From NCBI RefSeq assembly GCF_937912035.1, contig NZ_CALDPF010000031.1:124001-188000 (forward strand): a DNA stretch of 64,000 nt, read 5' to 3'. Under the pieces are notes generated by a model, which saw only the letters and a list, made by a program, of their open reading frames with translations, was not told the origin of the DNA and did not search any database. Made by a program: the position numbers and the translations under genes. The DNA is from an uncultured Bacteroides sp. Lineage in GTDB: Bacteria > Bacteroidota > Bacteroidia > Bacteroidales > Bacteroidaceae. This document shows positions 16,032-24,818 of the stretch, in pieces; position 1 is the first letter of the stretch; every line of letters begins with the position of its first letter.

Positions 16032-17228
16032 ATGATAACATTAGACAGTATTTACAGAGCATCGTTTGCCCTAAAGAATATAATAAGAAGAACTGATCTT
16101 ATATATGCGCCTCAGATAAATCCTGAAAGTCAGATATATCTGAAACCGGAGAATCTACAGTATACAGGTTCTTTCAAGCTGAGGGGCGCATGCTATAAAA
16201 TTGCTTGCCTGACTGAGGAGGAGAAGAAGAAGGGAGTGATAGCATGTTCGGCTGGAAACCATGCACAGGGAGTCGCTTTGGGGGCGACCAAGAATGGGAT
16301 AGACTCGCTTATATGTTTGCCGGCAGGAGCTCCAATATCGAAGGTGGAAGCTACGAAAAGGTATGGCGCAAAGGTTTGTCTTGTGCCTGGAGTGTATGAC
16401 GACGCTTATCAGAAGGCTCTTGAACTGAAGGAGGAGAAAGGATATACGTTTATTCATCCGTTTGACGATGAGTGTGTGATAGCAGGACAGGGTACTATCG
16501 GTCTGGAACTGTTGAACCAGTTGCCGGATGTGGAAGCTGTGGTGGTTCCAATCGGTGGAGGTGGACTTATTTCGGGTATTGCATACGCTCTGAAATCATT
16601 GAATCCGGATGTGAAGGTTTATGGTGTGCAGGCTCAGGGTGCGGCAAGTATGCTTCGTTCTATTGAGAAGGCGCACCGTGAGTGTCTGCCTTCTGTCTCG
16701 ACTGTGGCAGACGGTATAGCGGTGAAGGAACCGGGAGAACATACGTTTGAGATTTGCAGCAAGTATGTGGATGGAATAGTGACTGTGACCGAGGATGAGA
16801 TCTGTGCTGCTATTCTTGCATTGATGGAGCAGCAGAAGCTTATCGCTGAAGGGGCGGGGGCTGTAGCTGTAGCGGCTGCTATGTTTAATAAGGTGCCTGT
16901 GGCAGGAAAGAAGACTATCTGTGTGGTGTCGGGCGGAAATATTGATGTTACTATCCTTAGCCGTGTAATCAGCAGAGGGTTGGATATGTCGGGACGTACT
17001 TATACTGTGACACTCGACTTGCACGACAAGCCGGGTGAGCTGAAGGGTGTGGCAGAAATTATTGCAAATCTTGGAGGGAATATCATTTCCGTGCTTCATG
17101 AGAGAAACAACAATACAAGTAATGTCACTGCTTGTTTCCTGCGTCTGGTAATGGAGACACGTAACGCAGAACATATAGCACTGATAAGGGGCGCACTGGA
17201 ACAGGCGGGATATTCTATTGTGGGTTAA
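16032..17228 (+). CDS. ilvA: Threonine ammonia-lyase (threonine dehydratase) with ACT-like domain
   Basis: IlvA converts threonine to 2-oxobutanoate and ammonia using PLP, the first step of isoleucine synthesis. The 398 residues include SFKLRGA (PLP lysine near residue 50), SAGNHAQGVA, and the glycine-rich phosphate-binding loop VPIGGGGLISG. The C-terminal ~70 residues (YTVTLDLHDKPGELKGVAE, in part) form a single ACT-type regulatory domain. This length and the single ACT match the shorter form of the enzyme, not the ~510-residue E. coli IlvA. It may therefore serve catabolism as well. It follows dcuB with its own promoter. Confidence 0.92.
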   Translation: MITLDSIYRASFALKNIIRRTDLIYAPQINPESQIYLKPENLQYTGSFKLRGACYKIACLTEEEKKKGVIACSAGNHAQGVALGATKNGIDSLICLPAGAPISKVEATKRYGAKVCLVPGVYDDAYQKALELKEEKGYTFIHPFDDECVIAGQGTIGLELLNQLPDVEAVVVPIGGGGLISGIAYALKSLNPDVKVYGVQAQGAASMLRSIEKAHRECLPSVSTVADGIAVKEPGEHTFEICSKYVDGIVTVTEDEICAAILALMEQQKLIAEGAGAVAVAAAMFNKVPVAGKKTICVVSGGNIDVTILSRVISRGLDMSGRTYTVTLDLHDKPGELKGVAEIIANLGGNIISVLHERNNNTSNVTACFLRLVMETRNAEHIALIRGALEQAGYSIVG

Positions 17229-17231
17229 CGG

Positions 17232-17262
17232 TTGTTTTATGGCAAAGAAAACTGTATATTTG
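17232..17262 (+). promoter_or_regulatory. Promoter of the PHP-eptA-like operon
   Basis: TTG at 17232-17234 and TATATTTG at 17255-17262 are 20 bases apart, 34 bases before the ATG at 17297. Confidence 0.65.
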
Positions 17263-17296
17263 CCGGACATTGACAACTCAAAATAAACTGGATATT

Positions 17297-18508
17297 ATGA
17301 AAAGAATTTTTTGTAAAGCAGGTGTCCTACTGCTGAAGTTTGTAGGTGTAGTGTTTTTTATAGCTCTGTTTGCTATTGTTGTGACCAGCGTCAGTCCTGT
17401 GTATAACTTCAGCGAGGCGAGACCTTTCAGCGGACCGGATATTTTCAATCCATACGCATCGTTGGAAGGAGTGGATTCTATTCCCTGGAAGAGGGCAAAC
17501 TTTCATACTCATACGCGTGTGAAGGGGATTTTCAACGAGTGTGAGTATTGGCCAGACCAGACTGACAGTGCATACAGAAAGTTCGGGTATGATATTGTTA
17601 CTTTTTCAAATCATAATGAACTGACGGTACATCCGTATGACACCGCACTGCAGGTGAATGTGTATGAGCATGGGATTAACCTGTTCAAATATCACAAGCT
17701 TGTGTTCGGATGCGATAGGGTGAACCGATTTGACAATCTGCTGCCCCTGTTCGTGTTTCAGAAACAGTTTCAGCTGGATTTGCTTGGAAAGGAATCTGAT
17801 TTCATGCAGATGAATCATCCTTTAAGAACGGGAGGTACTTCCAAATTCCAGATGAGAAGGCTGGAGGGATACAGACTTATGGAGCTGGATAGCGGAAAGA
17901 GTACGGAGAATGAGTATTGGGACTGGGCTTTGAGCGCAGGCAGATATAGTTTTGGACTTGCAAACGATGATTTACATTATCCGGACAGGTCAAGTAGAAT
18001 GGCTGTGAGATGTAATTTCCTGTATTGTCCGTCAGCAAGGTATGAGGATATCAGGGAGACATTGCTTAGTGGTGGATATTATGCTATGCGTGTTCCTGAT
18101 TATGGCCATGGAGACTGGGCGGTGAAATATGCCAGAAACAGAAATTTGCCTTCTGTGAAGGAAATCGGTCTGGACAGTACTACTGTATATATTTCTCTGT
18201 CGCAGAAAGCTGACAGTATTAAATTCACAGGGCAGAATCATACTACTCTTGCTCTGAACAGGAATGCAATGAAGGCTGAATATGATATGAAGCCGGACGA
18301 TCCGTATGTGAGAATTACTGCATATTTCCCTGACGGTGAGGTGATATATTCAAATCCGTTTGCAAGATATGATGCTTCTGTTTCGGAGACTCCATACAGA
18401 GAACCGGCAAATACTGTGAACATTCCGCTTACTGTACTTTTTAATCTTGTTGTTCTGGTATTGAGTGGCGGGGTAATTGTATTGTTTTATAAAGTGTATT
18501 TTAAATGA
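17297..18508 (+). CDS. Membrane-anchored PHP-type metallohydrolase
   Basis: The 403-residue protein starts at the ATG (an upstream in-frame TTG at 17270 is rejected). It has one N-terminal membrane helix (LLLKFVGVVFFIALFAIVV) and a second hydrophobic segment at the C-terminus (VLFNLVVLVLSGGVIVLFY). Between them are PHP-domain metal motifs: NFHTHT, SNHNE, MNHPL and LANDDLH. PHP domains are metal-dependent phosphoesterases, and this topology puts the domain in the periplasm. The substrate is unknown. The stop overlaps the next gene by four bases (ATGA), so it is translationally coupled to a phosphoethanolamine transferase. A role in editing or recycling envelope phosphates is an inference from that pairing. 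Confidence 0.75.
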   Translation: MKRIFCKAGVLLLKFVGVVFFIALFAIVVTSVSPVYNFSEARPFSGPDIFNPYASLEGVDSIPWKRANFHTHTRVKGIFNECEYWPDQTDSAYRKFGYDIVTFSNHNELTVHPYDTALQVNVYEHGINLFKYHKLVFGCDRVNRFDNLLPLFVFQKQFQLDLLGKESDFMQMNHPLRTGGTSKFQMRRLEGYRLMELDSGKSTENEYWDWALSAGRYSFGLANDDLHYPDRSSRMAVRCNFLYCPSARYEDIRETLLSGGYYAMRVPDYGHGDWAVKYARNRNLPSVKEIGLDSTTVYISLSQKADSIKFTGQNHTTLALNRNAMKAEYDMKPDDPYVRITAYFPDGEVIYSNPFARYDASVSETPYREPANTVNIPLTVLFNLVVLVLSGGVIVLFYKVYFK

Positions 18509-20037
18509 GAAATTTTTTTAAGGAAAGAGTGTCTCTGGCTCGTGCGGCAGGAGAATTGAGTGTTTTTACGCTTATTGCGTATCACTGGCCGTTTTTCAGC
18601 CATGTGGTTGAAAATATCAAGGCGGATTTTAATGGGGTTCTGATAACTGTCGGACTTGTATTGATAATGCTTGGCTTGAATTATTTTTTCTATTATCTCG
18701 TGCTGTTTCTCGGACGTGTGGTGGGGAAATGTATTCTTGGTTTCCTTTTCTTGGGAAATGCTCTGTGTCTTTATTTTATAAATACTTATCAGGTGCTTGT
18801 CACGGACAAGATGATGGGGAATGTTTTCAACACACAATACTCTGAGGCTTCTGGGTTCTTCTCATGTCAGGCATTGCTGTATATTCTTCTGCTGGGTGTT
18901 TTGCCGTGCATTTATCTGTATAAAAGAAAGTTAGATTATGGCAAGCCGAAACGTTTCTTTGCAAATATCGGTGGTTCGCTTGGCATTGCCATTATTATCG
19001 CTCTTGTGAATATTCAAAACTGGCCATGGATTGACCGTCATGCAACGCAGTTGGGTAGTTTGCTGATGCCTTGGTCGTACACGGTGAACTCGATACGTTT
19101 CTATAATGCGGAGAAGAAGAGAAACCGCAAGGCTATTCAGTTGCCAGACGCAAAGATTGCAACGACTTCAAAGGATGTATGTGTGCTTATAATAGGCGAG
19201 TCGGCAAGAAGGGAGAATTTCTCGCTGTACGGATATGACAGACCTACAAATCCTTTGCTGGAGAAGGATAGTGTGACGGCGCTGGTGGCTAATTCTGCAG
19301 CTACTTATACTACGGCTGGTGTTAAAGCTATTCTGGACCATAAAGAAACAAACAAGCTTTATGAGATTCTTCCTAACTACCTGTTCCGCAATGGCGTTGA
19401 TGTGGTGTGGCGTACAGCCAACTGGGGTGAACCTCCTGTACATATTGATAAGTATTATAAAATCAAGGATATAAAGAAAATGTATCCTGAAGCGGACGAT
19501 AAATATGACGGTGCATTGCTTGCCGGACTGAAGGAGGATATACTTTCGTGCGATAAAGACAAGATGTTGGTGATTCTGCATACCAGCACAAGTCATGGTC
19601 CGACGTATAATAAGAAATATCCAGCAGAGTTTGAGGTATTCACTCCGGTGTGTACCACTGTGGAGATGGCAAAGGCGGACAAGCAGGAGCTGATGAATGC
19701 TTATGACAATACTATTGTGTATACGGACTATCTGGTGCATTCGGTGATAGATATTCTTCGCGGAATACCGGAAAGACGCGGATGTGTGATGTTCGTATCT
19801 GATCATGGTGAGTCTCTGGGTGAAGGAAATCTGTATATGCACGGTGTTCCAATGGCTGTGGCTCCTAAGGAGCAGGTGGAAATTCCTTTCATCGTGTGGA
19901 CTACGGACAAGAATATGAAGATTGATGCAAGCCGTGAGGTGGGACAGTATCATGTTTTCCATAGTGTATTGTCTTTCCTTGGTATTGAAAGTCCGATATA
20001 TGACAAGGAGAAGGATATTTTTTTCAAACGGCAGTAA
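18505..20037 (+). CDS. Phosphoethanolamine transferase, EptA/sulfatase superfamily
   Basis: The 510 residues comprise four to five N-terminal membrane helices (to about residue 180) and a periplasmic alkaline-phosphatase-like domain. The family motifs are LIIGESARRENFSLYGYDRP (metal site), ATYTTAG (candidate nucleophilic threonine), HTSTSHGP and SDHGESLGE. EptA-type enzymes move phosphoethanolamine from phosphatidylethanolamine to lipid A or other glycans at the outer face of the inner membrane and so lower binding of cationic peptides. The start overlaps the PHP gene by four bases. The acceptor (lipid A versus a surface glycan) cannot be read from sequence, so no eptA symbol is given. Confidence 0.85.
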   Translation: MRNFFKERVSLARAAGELSVFTLIAYHWPFFSHVVENIKADFNGVLITVGLVLIMLGLNYFFYYLVLFLGRVVGKCILGFLFLGNALCLYFINTYQVLVTDKMMGNVFNTQYSEASGFFSCQALLYILLLGVLPCIYLYKRKLDYGKPKRFFANIGGSLGIAIIIALVNIQNWPWIDRHATQLGSLLMPWSYTVNSIRFYNAEKKRNRKAIQLPDAKIATTSKDVCVLIIGESARRENFSLYGYDRPTNPLLEKDSVTALVANSAATYTTAGVKAILDHKETNKLYEILPNYLFRNGVDVVWRTANWGEPPVHIDKYYKIKDIKKMYPEADDKYDGALLAGLKEDILSCDKDKMLVILHTSTSHGPTYNKKYPAEFEVFTPVCTTVEMAKADKQELMNAYDNTIVYTDYLVHSVIDILRGIPERRGCVMFVSDHGESLGEGNLYMHGVPMAVAPKEQVEIPFIVWTTDKNMKIDASREVGQYHVFHSVLSFLGIESPIYDKEKDIFFKRQ

Positions 20038-20071
20038 ACGGGTAGGGTAATAAGTTTATTTGAAATATGAA

Positions 20072-20119
20072 AAAAGAGTGCAAAAACGGGATTAGGTTAT
20101 TCGGTTTTTGCACTCTTTT
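20072..20119. terminator. Bidirectional terminator
   Basis: A perfect 16-bp stem (AAAAGAGTGCAAAAAC at 20072-20087 with 20104-20119) has A- and T-runs on both sides. It serves the convergent transferase and HAD genes. Confidence 0.9.
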
Positions 20120-20144
20120 GTATTTTTATAATTATGAATCTGGA

Positions 20145-20957
20145 TTAATCTTCATTCATGAATTTCTCTATGGCATACGCTGCACCATCTTCTTCATTGG
20201 TAAGTGTGATAAAGTCGGCGTTGTCTTTTACTATCTGCTGTGCATTGCCCATGGCTATTCCCATACCGGCATATTTTATCATTGAAAGATCGTTGAACCC
20301 GTCGCCTATAGCTATCATTTCGTCTTTTGTCATACCAAGCTCCTTTAGCAGTACGGCAAGCGACTGTGCCTTGTCTATTCCTTTAGGAACAAGCTCAAGA
20401 AAATATGGTTCTGAACGGAACACGCCCATACGGTCTTTCAGATGTTCATACATCTCTTTTTCGAGTTCAGCAAGGCGGGTTGGCTCGCCAACGATAAGGC
20501 ATTTGGCTATAGGATGTTTTACCGCTTCGAGGAAATTGTCTACCTTCTTGATCTTCATTACATTCAAGAGGGCTTCCTTAAGTACATATTCATCGTCAGG
20601 ATGTTCAGTAAGTACGTATTCGCCATCGTATGTCACTATGGCAAAATTGTTGTCCTTTGCGCATTGGTATAGGTATGGAAGAATTTCCTGGTCCAAAAGG
20701 TTTTTATACATAAGTTCGCCGGTCTTCCAGTCGATAATTTCACCTCCGTTGTAAGCCAGTATATAACCTTCATATTTTGAAAGCTGCAGTTTTTCTGCCA
20801 AAGGAACAATTCCGTAGGTTGGACGTCCTGATGCCAGAACAACTTTTATTCCCTGTTCCTGTGCGCGGATAAGGACTTCAAGCGTGTGAGGGGTTATTTC
20901 TTTTTTTGTGTTGGTGAGTGTACCGTCAAGGTCTAAAACGATGATTTTGTATTTCAT
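20145..20957 (-). CDS. Cof-type HAD-IIB family hydrolase
   Basis: The 270 residues have HAD motif I DLDGTLTN near residue 9, motif II ASGR, a mid-protein cap domain of type C2B, and motif IV GDGFNDLSMI. Cof-type enzymes dephosphorylate small phosphorylated metabolites such as sugar phosphates or PLP in the cytoplasm; the substrate is not predictable here. A minus-strand TACCTTTG -7 box lies at 20993-21000, so it has its own promoter. Its end faces the shared terminator at 20072-20119. Confidence 0.88.
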   Translation of the reverse strand: MKYKIIVLDLDGTLTNTKKEITPHTLEVLIRAQEQGIKVVLASGRPTYGIVPLAEKLQLSKYEGYILAYNGGEIIDWKTGELMYKNLLDQEILPYLYQCAKDNNFAIVTYDGEYVLTEHPDDEYVLKEALLNVMKIKKVDNFLEAVKHPIAKCLIVGEPTRLAELEKEMYEHLKDRMGVFRSEPYFLELVPKGIDKAQSLAVLLKELGMTKDEMIAIGDGFNDLSMIKYAGMGIAMGNAQQIVKDNADFITLTNEEDGAAYAIEKFMNED

Positions 20958-21014
20958 AAAATGTTATTTGGTGTTTTGTTCTGATTTTGTTGCAAAGGTA
21001 CAAATTTTGACATT

Positions 21015-21056
21015 AAATAAAAAGCCTCGTACGAAACTTAGCGTTCTGTACGAGGC
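21015..21056 (-). terminator. Terminator of the winged-helix gene
   Basis: GCCTCGTAC (21024-21032) pairs with GTACGAGGC (21048-21056). On the minus strand the stem is followed by CTTTTTATTTAA. Confidence 0.85.
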
Positions 21057-21081
21057 GTGGAATTAAACTATTGACTGTATA

Positions 21082-21300
21082 TCATCCAATGTAAACATTA
21101 ACGTTCAGAAATAGTGTGTCGTGCTGATCGCTGATGTCAAAATCAATCTTGTCTTCTCTGGCCAGCCAGCCAATAGCAGCATTTAAATCTCTGTCTGTTA
21201 AACCTGTTGCTGCTTTCAGCTGTTTGTAATCCCAATGTGCATTGTCTTTCAATTTGTTCCAGACAATTCCGGCATTTCTGCCGATTTGATACTTGTCCAT
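21082..21300 (-). CDS. Small winged helix-turn-helix protein (DUF2582-like)
   Basis: The 72-residue protein (MDKYQIGRNAGIVWNKL, DYKQLKAATGLTDRDLNAAIGWLARE, quoted in part as GLTDRDLNAAIGWLA) fits a compact winged helix with the recognition helix near residues 34-46 and a wing at EDKIDFDIS. This type is common in Bacteroidetes and is assumed to be DNA-binding or a protein-interaction module. Target unknown. It is monocistronic, with a minus-strand TATATTTG -7 box at 21350-21357 and a strong terminator. Confidence 0.8.
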   Translation of the reverse strand: MDKYQIGRNAGIVWNKLKDNAHWDYKQLKAATGLTDRDLNAAIGWLAREDKIDFDISDQHDTLFLNVNVYIG

Positions 21301-21484
21301 TTTGGTATGTTTTAAATTGTTATTAGAATAAGGTTATGACCTTTGATTACAAATATAGACTTATTGTATCAGAATAAAAAGATTTGTTCTTCTTTTGTTA
21401 CTGTGTTAATTGTATTTTTAGCATTTTTTAATATAGAGGGAGAAAACTATTACATAATGGTTTCCTGTCTAAGTTGATTTTTAC

Positions 21485-21492
21485 TAACTTTG
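21485..21492 (+). promoter_or_regulatory. -7 box of the map operon
   Basis: TAACTTTG matches TAnnTTTG, 25 bases before the map ATG at 21517. No clear -33 TTG at standard spacing. Confidence 0.5.
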
Positions 21493-21516
21493 CAATGCAT
21501 TTTCAATATTGATTTT

Positions 21517-22371
21517 ATGATAAGGAACAAAATAAACTGGAGGGTGCCTAAAGGCGCCGAACTGACTGAACTGGATAAGAAAGTTCTTTATTTTCAGAAT
21601 AAAGGGCATCTGGTTCCTTCGAGAAAGCTGATTAAAACTCCTGAACAGATTGAAGGTATACGCCGAAGCGGACTTATTAACACTGCGGTTCTTGACCTGG
21701 TGGCAAGCGAGATTAAGGCTGGTATGAGTACGGCTGAAATTGACAAAATGGTGTATGATTTTACTGTTTCGCATGGGGCAATTCCTGCTCCTTTGAATTA
21801 TGAAGGATTTCCAAAAAGTGTTTGTACTTCCATTAATGAGGTGGTGTGTCACGGTATACCGTCGGAAGATGAGATTCTTGAGGAGGGCGACATAATAAAT
21901 GTGGATGTTTCTACTATCCTTGACGGGTATTATTCTGACGCTTCGCGTATGTTCATCATTGGGAAAACATCTCCGGAAAAAGAAAAACTGGTGAAAGTGG
22001 CTAAGGAATGTCTTGAAATAGGTATGCAGGCGGCTACTCCTTTCGGATTTGTTGGTGATATAGGTAATGCCATTGAGAAACATGCCAAGAAGAACGGTTT
22101 TTCTGTGGTGAGAGACCTGTGCGGTCATGGTGTGGGACTTGAGTTCCATGAAGAACCGGATGTGGAACACTTCGGAAGAAAGGGTACAGGAATGCTGTTG
22201 GTGCCGGGAATGGTATTTACAATAGAGCCTATGATTAATATGGGTACATATAAGGTTTTTGTTGATGAGGAGGATGACTGGACTGTGGTGACCGAGGATG
22301 AACTTCCGTCTGCACAGTGGGAACATACTTTCCTGATGACAGAAAACGGACTGGAGATACTTACTTATTGA
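21517..22371 (+). CDS. map: Type I methionine aminopeptidase
   Basis: MetAP removes the initiator methionine from new proteins. The 284 residues comprise a ~40-residue N-terminal extension (ending VPSRKLIKTPEQIEGIRRSG, in part) and the pita-bread core. The metal ligands are readable: VDVSTILDGYYSDAS (two Asp), GHGVGLEFHEEP (His), FTIEPM (Glu) and QWEHTF (Glu). The ATG at 21517 is used instead of an upstream in-frame TTG that overlaps the -7 box. It heads a short run with tsaD and pncC at spacings of 27 and 28 bases, probably one transcript. Confidence 0.93.
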   Translation: MIRNKINWRVPKGAELTELDKKVLYFQNKGHLVPSRKLIKTPEQIEGIRRSGLINTAVLDLVASEIKAGMSTAEIDKMVYDFTVSHGAIPAPLNYEGFPKSVCTSINEVVCHGIPSEDEILEEGDIINVDVSTILDGYYSDASRMFIIGKTSPEKEKLVKVAKECLEIGMQAATPFGFVGDIGNAIEKHAKKNGFSVVRDLCGHGVGLEFHEEPDVEHFGRKGTGMLLVPGMVFTIEPMINMGTYKVFVDEEDDWTVVTEDELPSAQWEHTFLMTENGLEILTY

Positions 22372-22398
22372 TTTCAAACTTTAATATTATAGATTATA

Positions 22399-23424
22399 AT
22401 GGATAATGTCGTTATATTAGGTATAGAGTCGTCGTGTGATGATACTTCGGCTGCTGTGATACGTGACGGTGTGTTGCTGTCGAGTGTGATTGCCAGTCAG
22501 GCTGTACATGAAGCATACGGTGGGGTGGTTCCGGAGCTGGCTTCGAGGGCTCATCAGCAGAACATCGTGCCTGTAGTGCATGAGGCTTTGAAAAGGGCCG
22601 GGGTGCAGAAAGAGGAATTGAGTGCGGTGGCTTTCACCCGTGGACCGGGTCTTATGGGTTCGTTGTTGGTTGGAGTTTCTTTCGCTAAAGGTCTTGCCAG
22701 GTCGCTTGATATTCCTATGGTGGAGGTAAACCATTTACAGGGACATGTGCTTGCACATTTTATTAAGGAGTCTGGCGAGGATAATAACCAACCTAAGTAT
22801 CCTTTCCTATGCCTGCTCGTTTCTGGTGGTAATTCGCAGATTATTCGTGTGAATGCTTACAATGATATGGAGGTGCTCGGTCAGACCATTGATGATGCTG
22901 CGGGAGAGGCTATCGACAAGTGTTCGAAGGTTATGGGGCTCGGTTATCCTGGAGGTCCGATAATTGACAGGCTGGCGAGACAGGGTAATGCTTCGGCTTA
23001 TTCATTCAGCAAGCCTCATATCCCTGGATATGACTATAGTTTCAGCGGACTGAAGACTTCTTTCCTTTATTCGTTAAGGGAATGGCTTAAGGATGATCCT
23101 GACTTTATAGAACATCATAAGGAAGATCTGGCAGCTTCGCTTGAGAAAACTATCGTAGATATTCTTATGGATAAACTTCGTAAGGCCGTGAAGGATACAG
23201 GTATAAACGAAGTGGCTGTGGCAGGCGGAGTGTCGGCAAATAACGGACTGAGAAATGCATTCCGCGAACATGCAGCAAAATATGGCTGGAACATTTATAT
23301 ACCTAAATTCGGTTATACTACGGATAATGCAGCCATGATTGCCATTACAGGATATTATAAATTCCTGGATAAGGATTTCTGTTCTATAGATAAGCCTGCT
23401 TATTCAAGAGTGACAATAAAATAA
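22399..23424 (+). CDS. tsaD: tRNA N6-adenosine threonylcarbamoyltransferase TsaD
   Basis: TsaD, with TsaB and TsaE, transfers threonylcarbamoyl from TC-AMP to A37 of ANN-decoding tRNAs. The 341-residue protein shows the ASKHA-fold start LGIESSCDDTSAAV, the metal-binding NHLQGHVLAHF (HxxxH), SGGNSQI, and DDAAGEAIDK and AVAGGVSANNGLR near the C-terminus. The length is standard. It lies between map and pncC; tsaB and tsaE are not in the window. Confidence 0.96.
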   Translation: MDNVVILGIESSCDDTSAAVIRDGVLLSSVIASQAVHEAYGGVVPELASRAHQQNIVPVVHEALKRAGVQKEELSAVAFTRGPGLMGSLLVGVSFAKGLARSLDIPMVEVNHLQGHVLAHFIKESGEDNNQPKYPFLCLLVSGGNSQIIRVNAYNDMEVLGQTIDDAAGEAIDKCSKVMGLGYPGGPIIDRLARQGNASAYSFSKPHIPGYDYSFSGLKTSFLYSLREWLKDDPDFIEHHKEDLAASLEKTIVDILMDKLRKAVKDTGINEVAVAGGVSANNGLRNAFREHAAKYGWNIYIPKFGYTTDNAAMIAITGYYKFLDKDFCSIDKPAYSRVTIK

Positions 23425-23452
23425 ATGTAACAATATAAAATATAAAGAGATT

Positions 23453-23959
23453 ATGTCAGTAGAGGGAAAAATGTTAAGTCGAGATATAAGCGAAATTTTC
23501 TGGAGAGAGGAATTTTCGCTTGCAACTGCGGAAAGTTGTACGGCAGGTAATGTGGCGGCAAATATTACATCTATTCCGGGAAGCTCGAAATTTTATAAAG
23601 GAGGTATCGTGGCTTATTCAAATGAAGCTAAGCAGAATCTGCTGGGGGTAAGTGCCGAGACCTTGGAAACTCACGGTGCCGTGAGTGAAGAAACTGTTGT
23701 GGAAATGGTGCAAGGGGCTTTGAAAGCATTCAATGCAGACTATGCTATCGCTACATCGGGTATTGCAGGACCTACAGGTGGAACTCCGGAGAAGCCGATA
23801 GGTACGGTATGGATTGCTGCCGGAAATAAAGATAAGGTTATTACAGAAAAAATCTGCGAAGACAACGGAAGAGAGCAAAATGTACATAATGCGAGCATAA
23901 AAGCACTGTATTTATTGCGTGAATTGTGTCAAAATCAAGAAAATAACGAAGAAAAATAG
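23453..23959 (+). CDS. pncC: Nicotinamide-nucleotide amidohydrolase (CinA C-terminal domain)
   Basis: PncC converts nicotinamide mononucleotide to nicotinic acid mononucleotide in NAD recycling. The 168 residues contain TAESCTAGNVAANI (catalytic serine), YKGGIVAYSNEAK, and SGIAGPTGGTPEKPIGTVW. The N-terminal MoCo-like domain of full CinA is absent, as in stand-alone PncC (YgaD). It closes the map-tsaD-pncC run. Confidence 0.9.
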   Translation: MSVEGKMLSRDISEIFWREEFSLATAESCTAGNVAANITSIPGSSKFYKGGIVAYSNEAKQNLLGVSAETLETHGAVSEETVVEMVQGALKAFNADYAIATSGIAGPTGGTPEKPIGTVWIAAGNKDKVITEKICEDNGREQNVHNASIKALYLLRELCQNQENNEEK

Positions 23960-24058
23960 AAAATGTCGCTCAAAAGTTTGCATGTTTGAAATAAAAACGC
24001 TTACTTTGCACTCCGTTTTAAAGAATGAACGAATTGAAACTATAAAAACTAGATAGAA

Positions 24059-24319
24059 ATGTCAAAAATTTGTCAAATTACCGGAAAGAAAGCCATGATT
24101 GGCAACAACGTTTCACACTCAAAGAGAAGAACTAAAAGAACATTTGATGTGAACTTGTTTACAAAGAAATTCTACTATGTAGAACAAGATTGCTGGATTA
24201 GCCTGAATATCTGCGCTAACGGCTTGAGAGTTATTAACAAGAAGGGACTGGACGCTGCATTGAACGAAGCTGTAGCTAACGGTTACTGTGATTGGAAGAG
24301 TATCAAAATTATTGGTTAA
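24059..24319 (+). CDS. rpmB: 50S ribosomal protein L28
   Basis: The 86-residue basic protein begins MSKICQITGKKAMIGNNVSH and has the SKRRTKRTFDVNL and INKKGLDAAL segments typical of L28. It heads the rpmB-rpmG-DUF4295 operon (gaps of 19 and 12 bases), an arrangement conserved in Bacteroidetes. A CTTACTTTGC promoter-like sequence lies around 24000. Confidence 0.96.
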   Translation: MSKICQITGKKAMIGNNVSHSKRRTKRTFDVNLFTKKFYYVEQDCWISLNICANGLRVINKKGLDAALNEAVANGYCDWKSIKIIG

Positions 24320-24338
24320 TTAAAAGGAGAGAAAGACT

Positions 24339-24527
24339 ATGGCTAAGAAAGCTAAAGGTAACAGAGTACAGGTAATCCTTGAGTGCACAGAAATGAAGGA
24401 AAGTGGTTTGCCGGGAACTTCTCGCTATATCACTACAAAGAATAGAAAGAATACAACTGAAAGATTGGAACTTAAGAAATATAACCCAATCTTGAAGAGA
24501 GTAACAGTACATAAAGAAATTAAATAA
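24339..24527 (+). CDS. rpmG: 50S ribosomal protein L33
   Basis: The 62 residues (KGNRVQVILECTEMKESG, RYITTKNRKNTTERLELKKY in part, NPILKRVTVHKE) are a clear L33. The zinc-binding cysteine pairs of C+ L33 are lacking (one Cys only), so it is the zinc-independent form. Confidence 0.96.
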   Translation: MAKKAKGNRVQVILECTEMKESGLPGTSRYITTKNRKNTTERLELKKYNPILKRVTVHKEIK

Positions 24528-24539
24528 TAAGAGTAAACC

Positions 24540-24695
24540 ATGGCAAAGAAAACAGTCGCAACCCTTCAGACAGGTAAAGAAGGACGTTCTTATACTAAGG
24601 TTATCAAAATGGTTAAGTCACCTAAGACTGGTGCTTACATCTTTGACGAACAGATGGTTCCAAACGAAAAAGTTCAGGACTTCTTTAAGAAATAA
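24540..24695 (+). CDS. Small basic protein of the ribosomal operon (DUF4295)
   Basis: The 51-codon gene is easily missed by length filters. The product begins MAKKTVATLQTGKEGRSYTK and ends QDFFKK; it is lysine-rich and matches the DUF4295 family, found next to rpmG throughout Bacteroidetes. A ribosome-associated role is inferred from its charge and its position 12 bases after rpmG. A strong terminator follows. Confidence 0.9.
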   Translation: MAKKTVATLQTGKEGRSYTKVIKMVKSPKTGAYIFDEQMVPNEKVQDFFKK

Positions 24696-24727
24696 TTTTA
24701 GCATTACAGCTATTAAATGATATTTTG

Positions 24728-24765
24728 AAAGTTCCCGCCAATAATAAACGGTGGGAACTTTTTTT
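24728..24765 (+). terminator. Terminator of the rpmB-rpmG-DUF4295 operon
   Basis: AAAGTTCCCGCC (24728-24739) pairs with GGTGGGAACTTT (24750-24761), followed by a T-run. Confidence 0.9.
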
Positions 24766-24784
24766 ATATCTAAGAAAATAGTTA

Positions 24785-24792
24785 TATCTTTG
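24785..24792 (+). promoter_or_regulatory. -7 box of the ftsY-rimO-HU operon
   Basis: TATCTTTG matches TAnnTTTG, 26 bases before the ftsY ATG and just after the previous terminator. Confidence 0.55.
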
Positions 24793-24818
24793 TGTCATAA
24801 ATAGATAAATATACAAGT

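Noticed and set aside
19168..19962. 264-codon open frame antisense to the phosphoethanolamine transferase
   Set aside because: Product is rich in His, Ile and Ser without recognisable motif; the sense gene has clear catalytic motifs.
21484..22377. 297-codon open frame antisense to map
   Set aside because: Covers map exactly in reverse; composition (His, Ser, Phe-rich) is that of a shadow frame.
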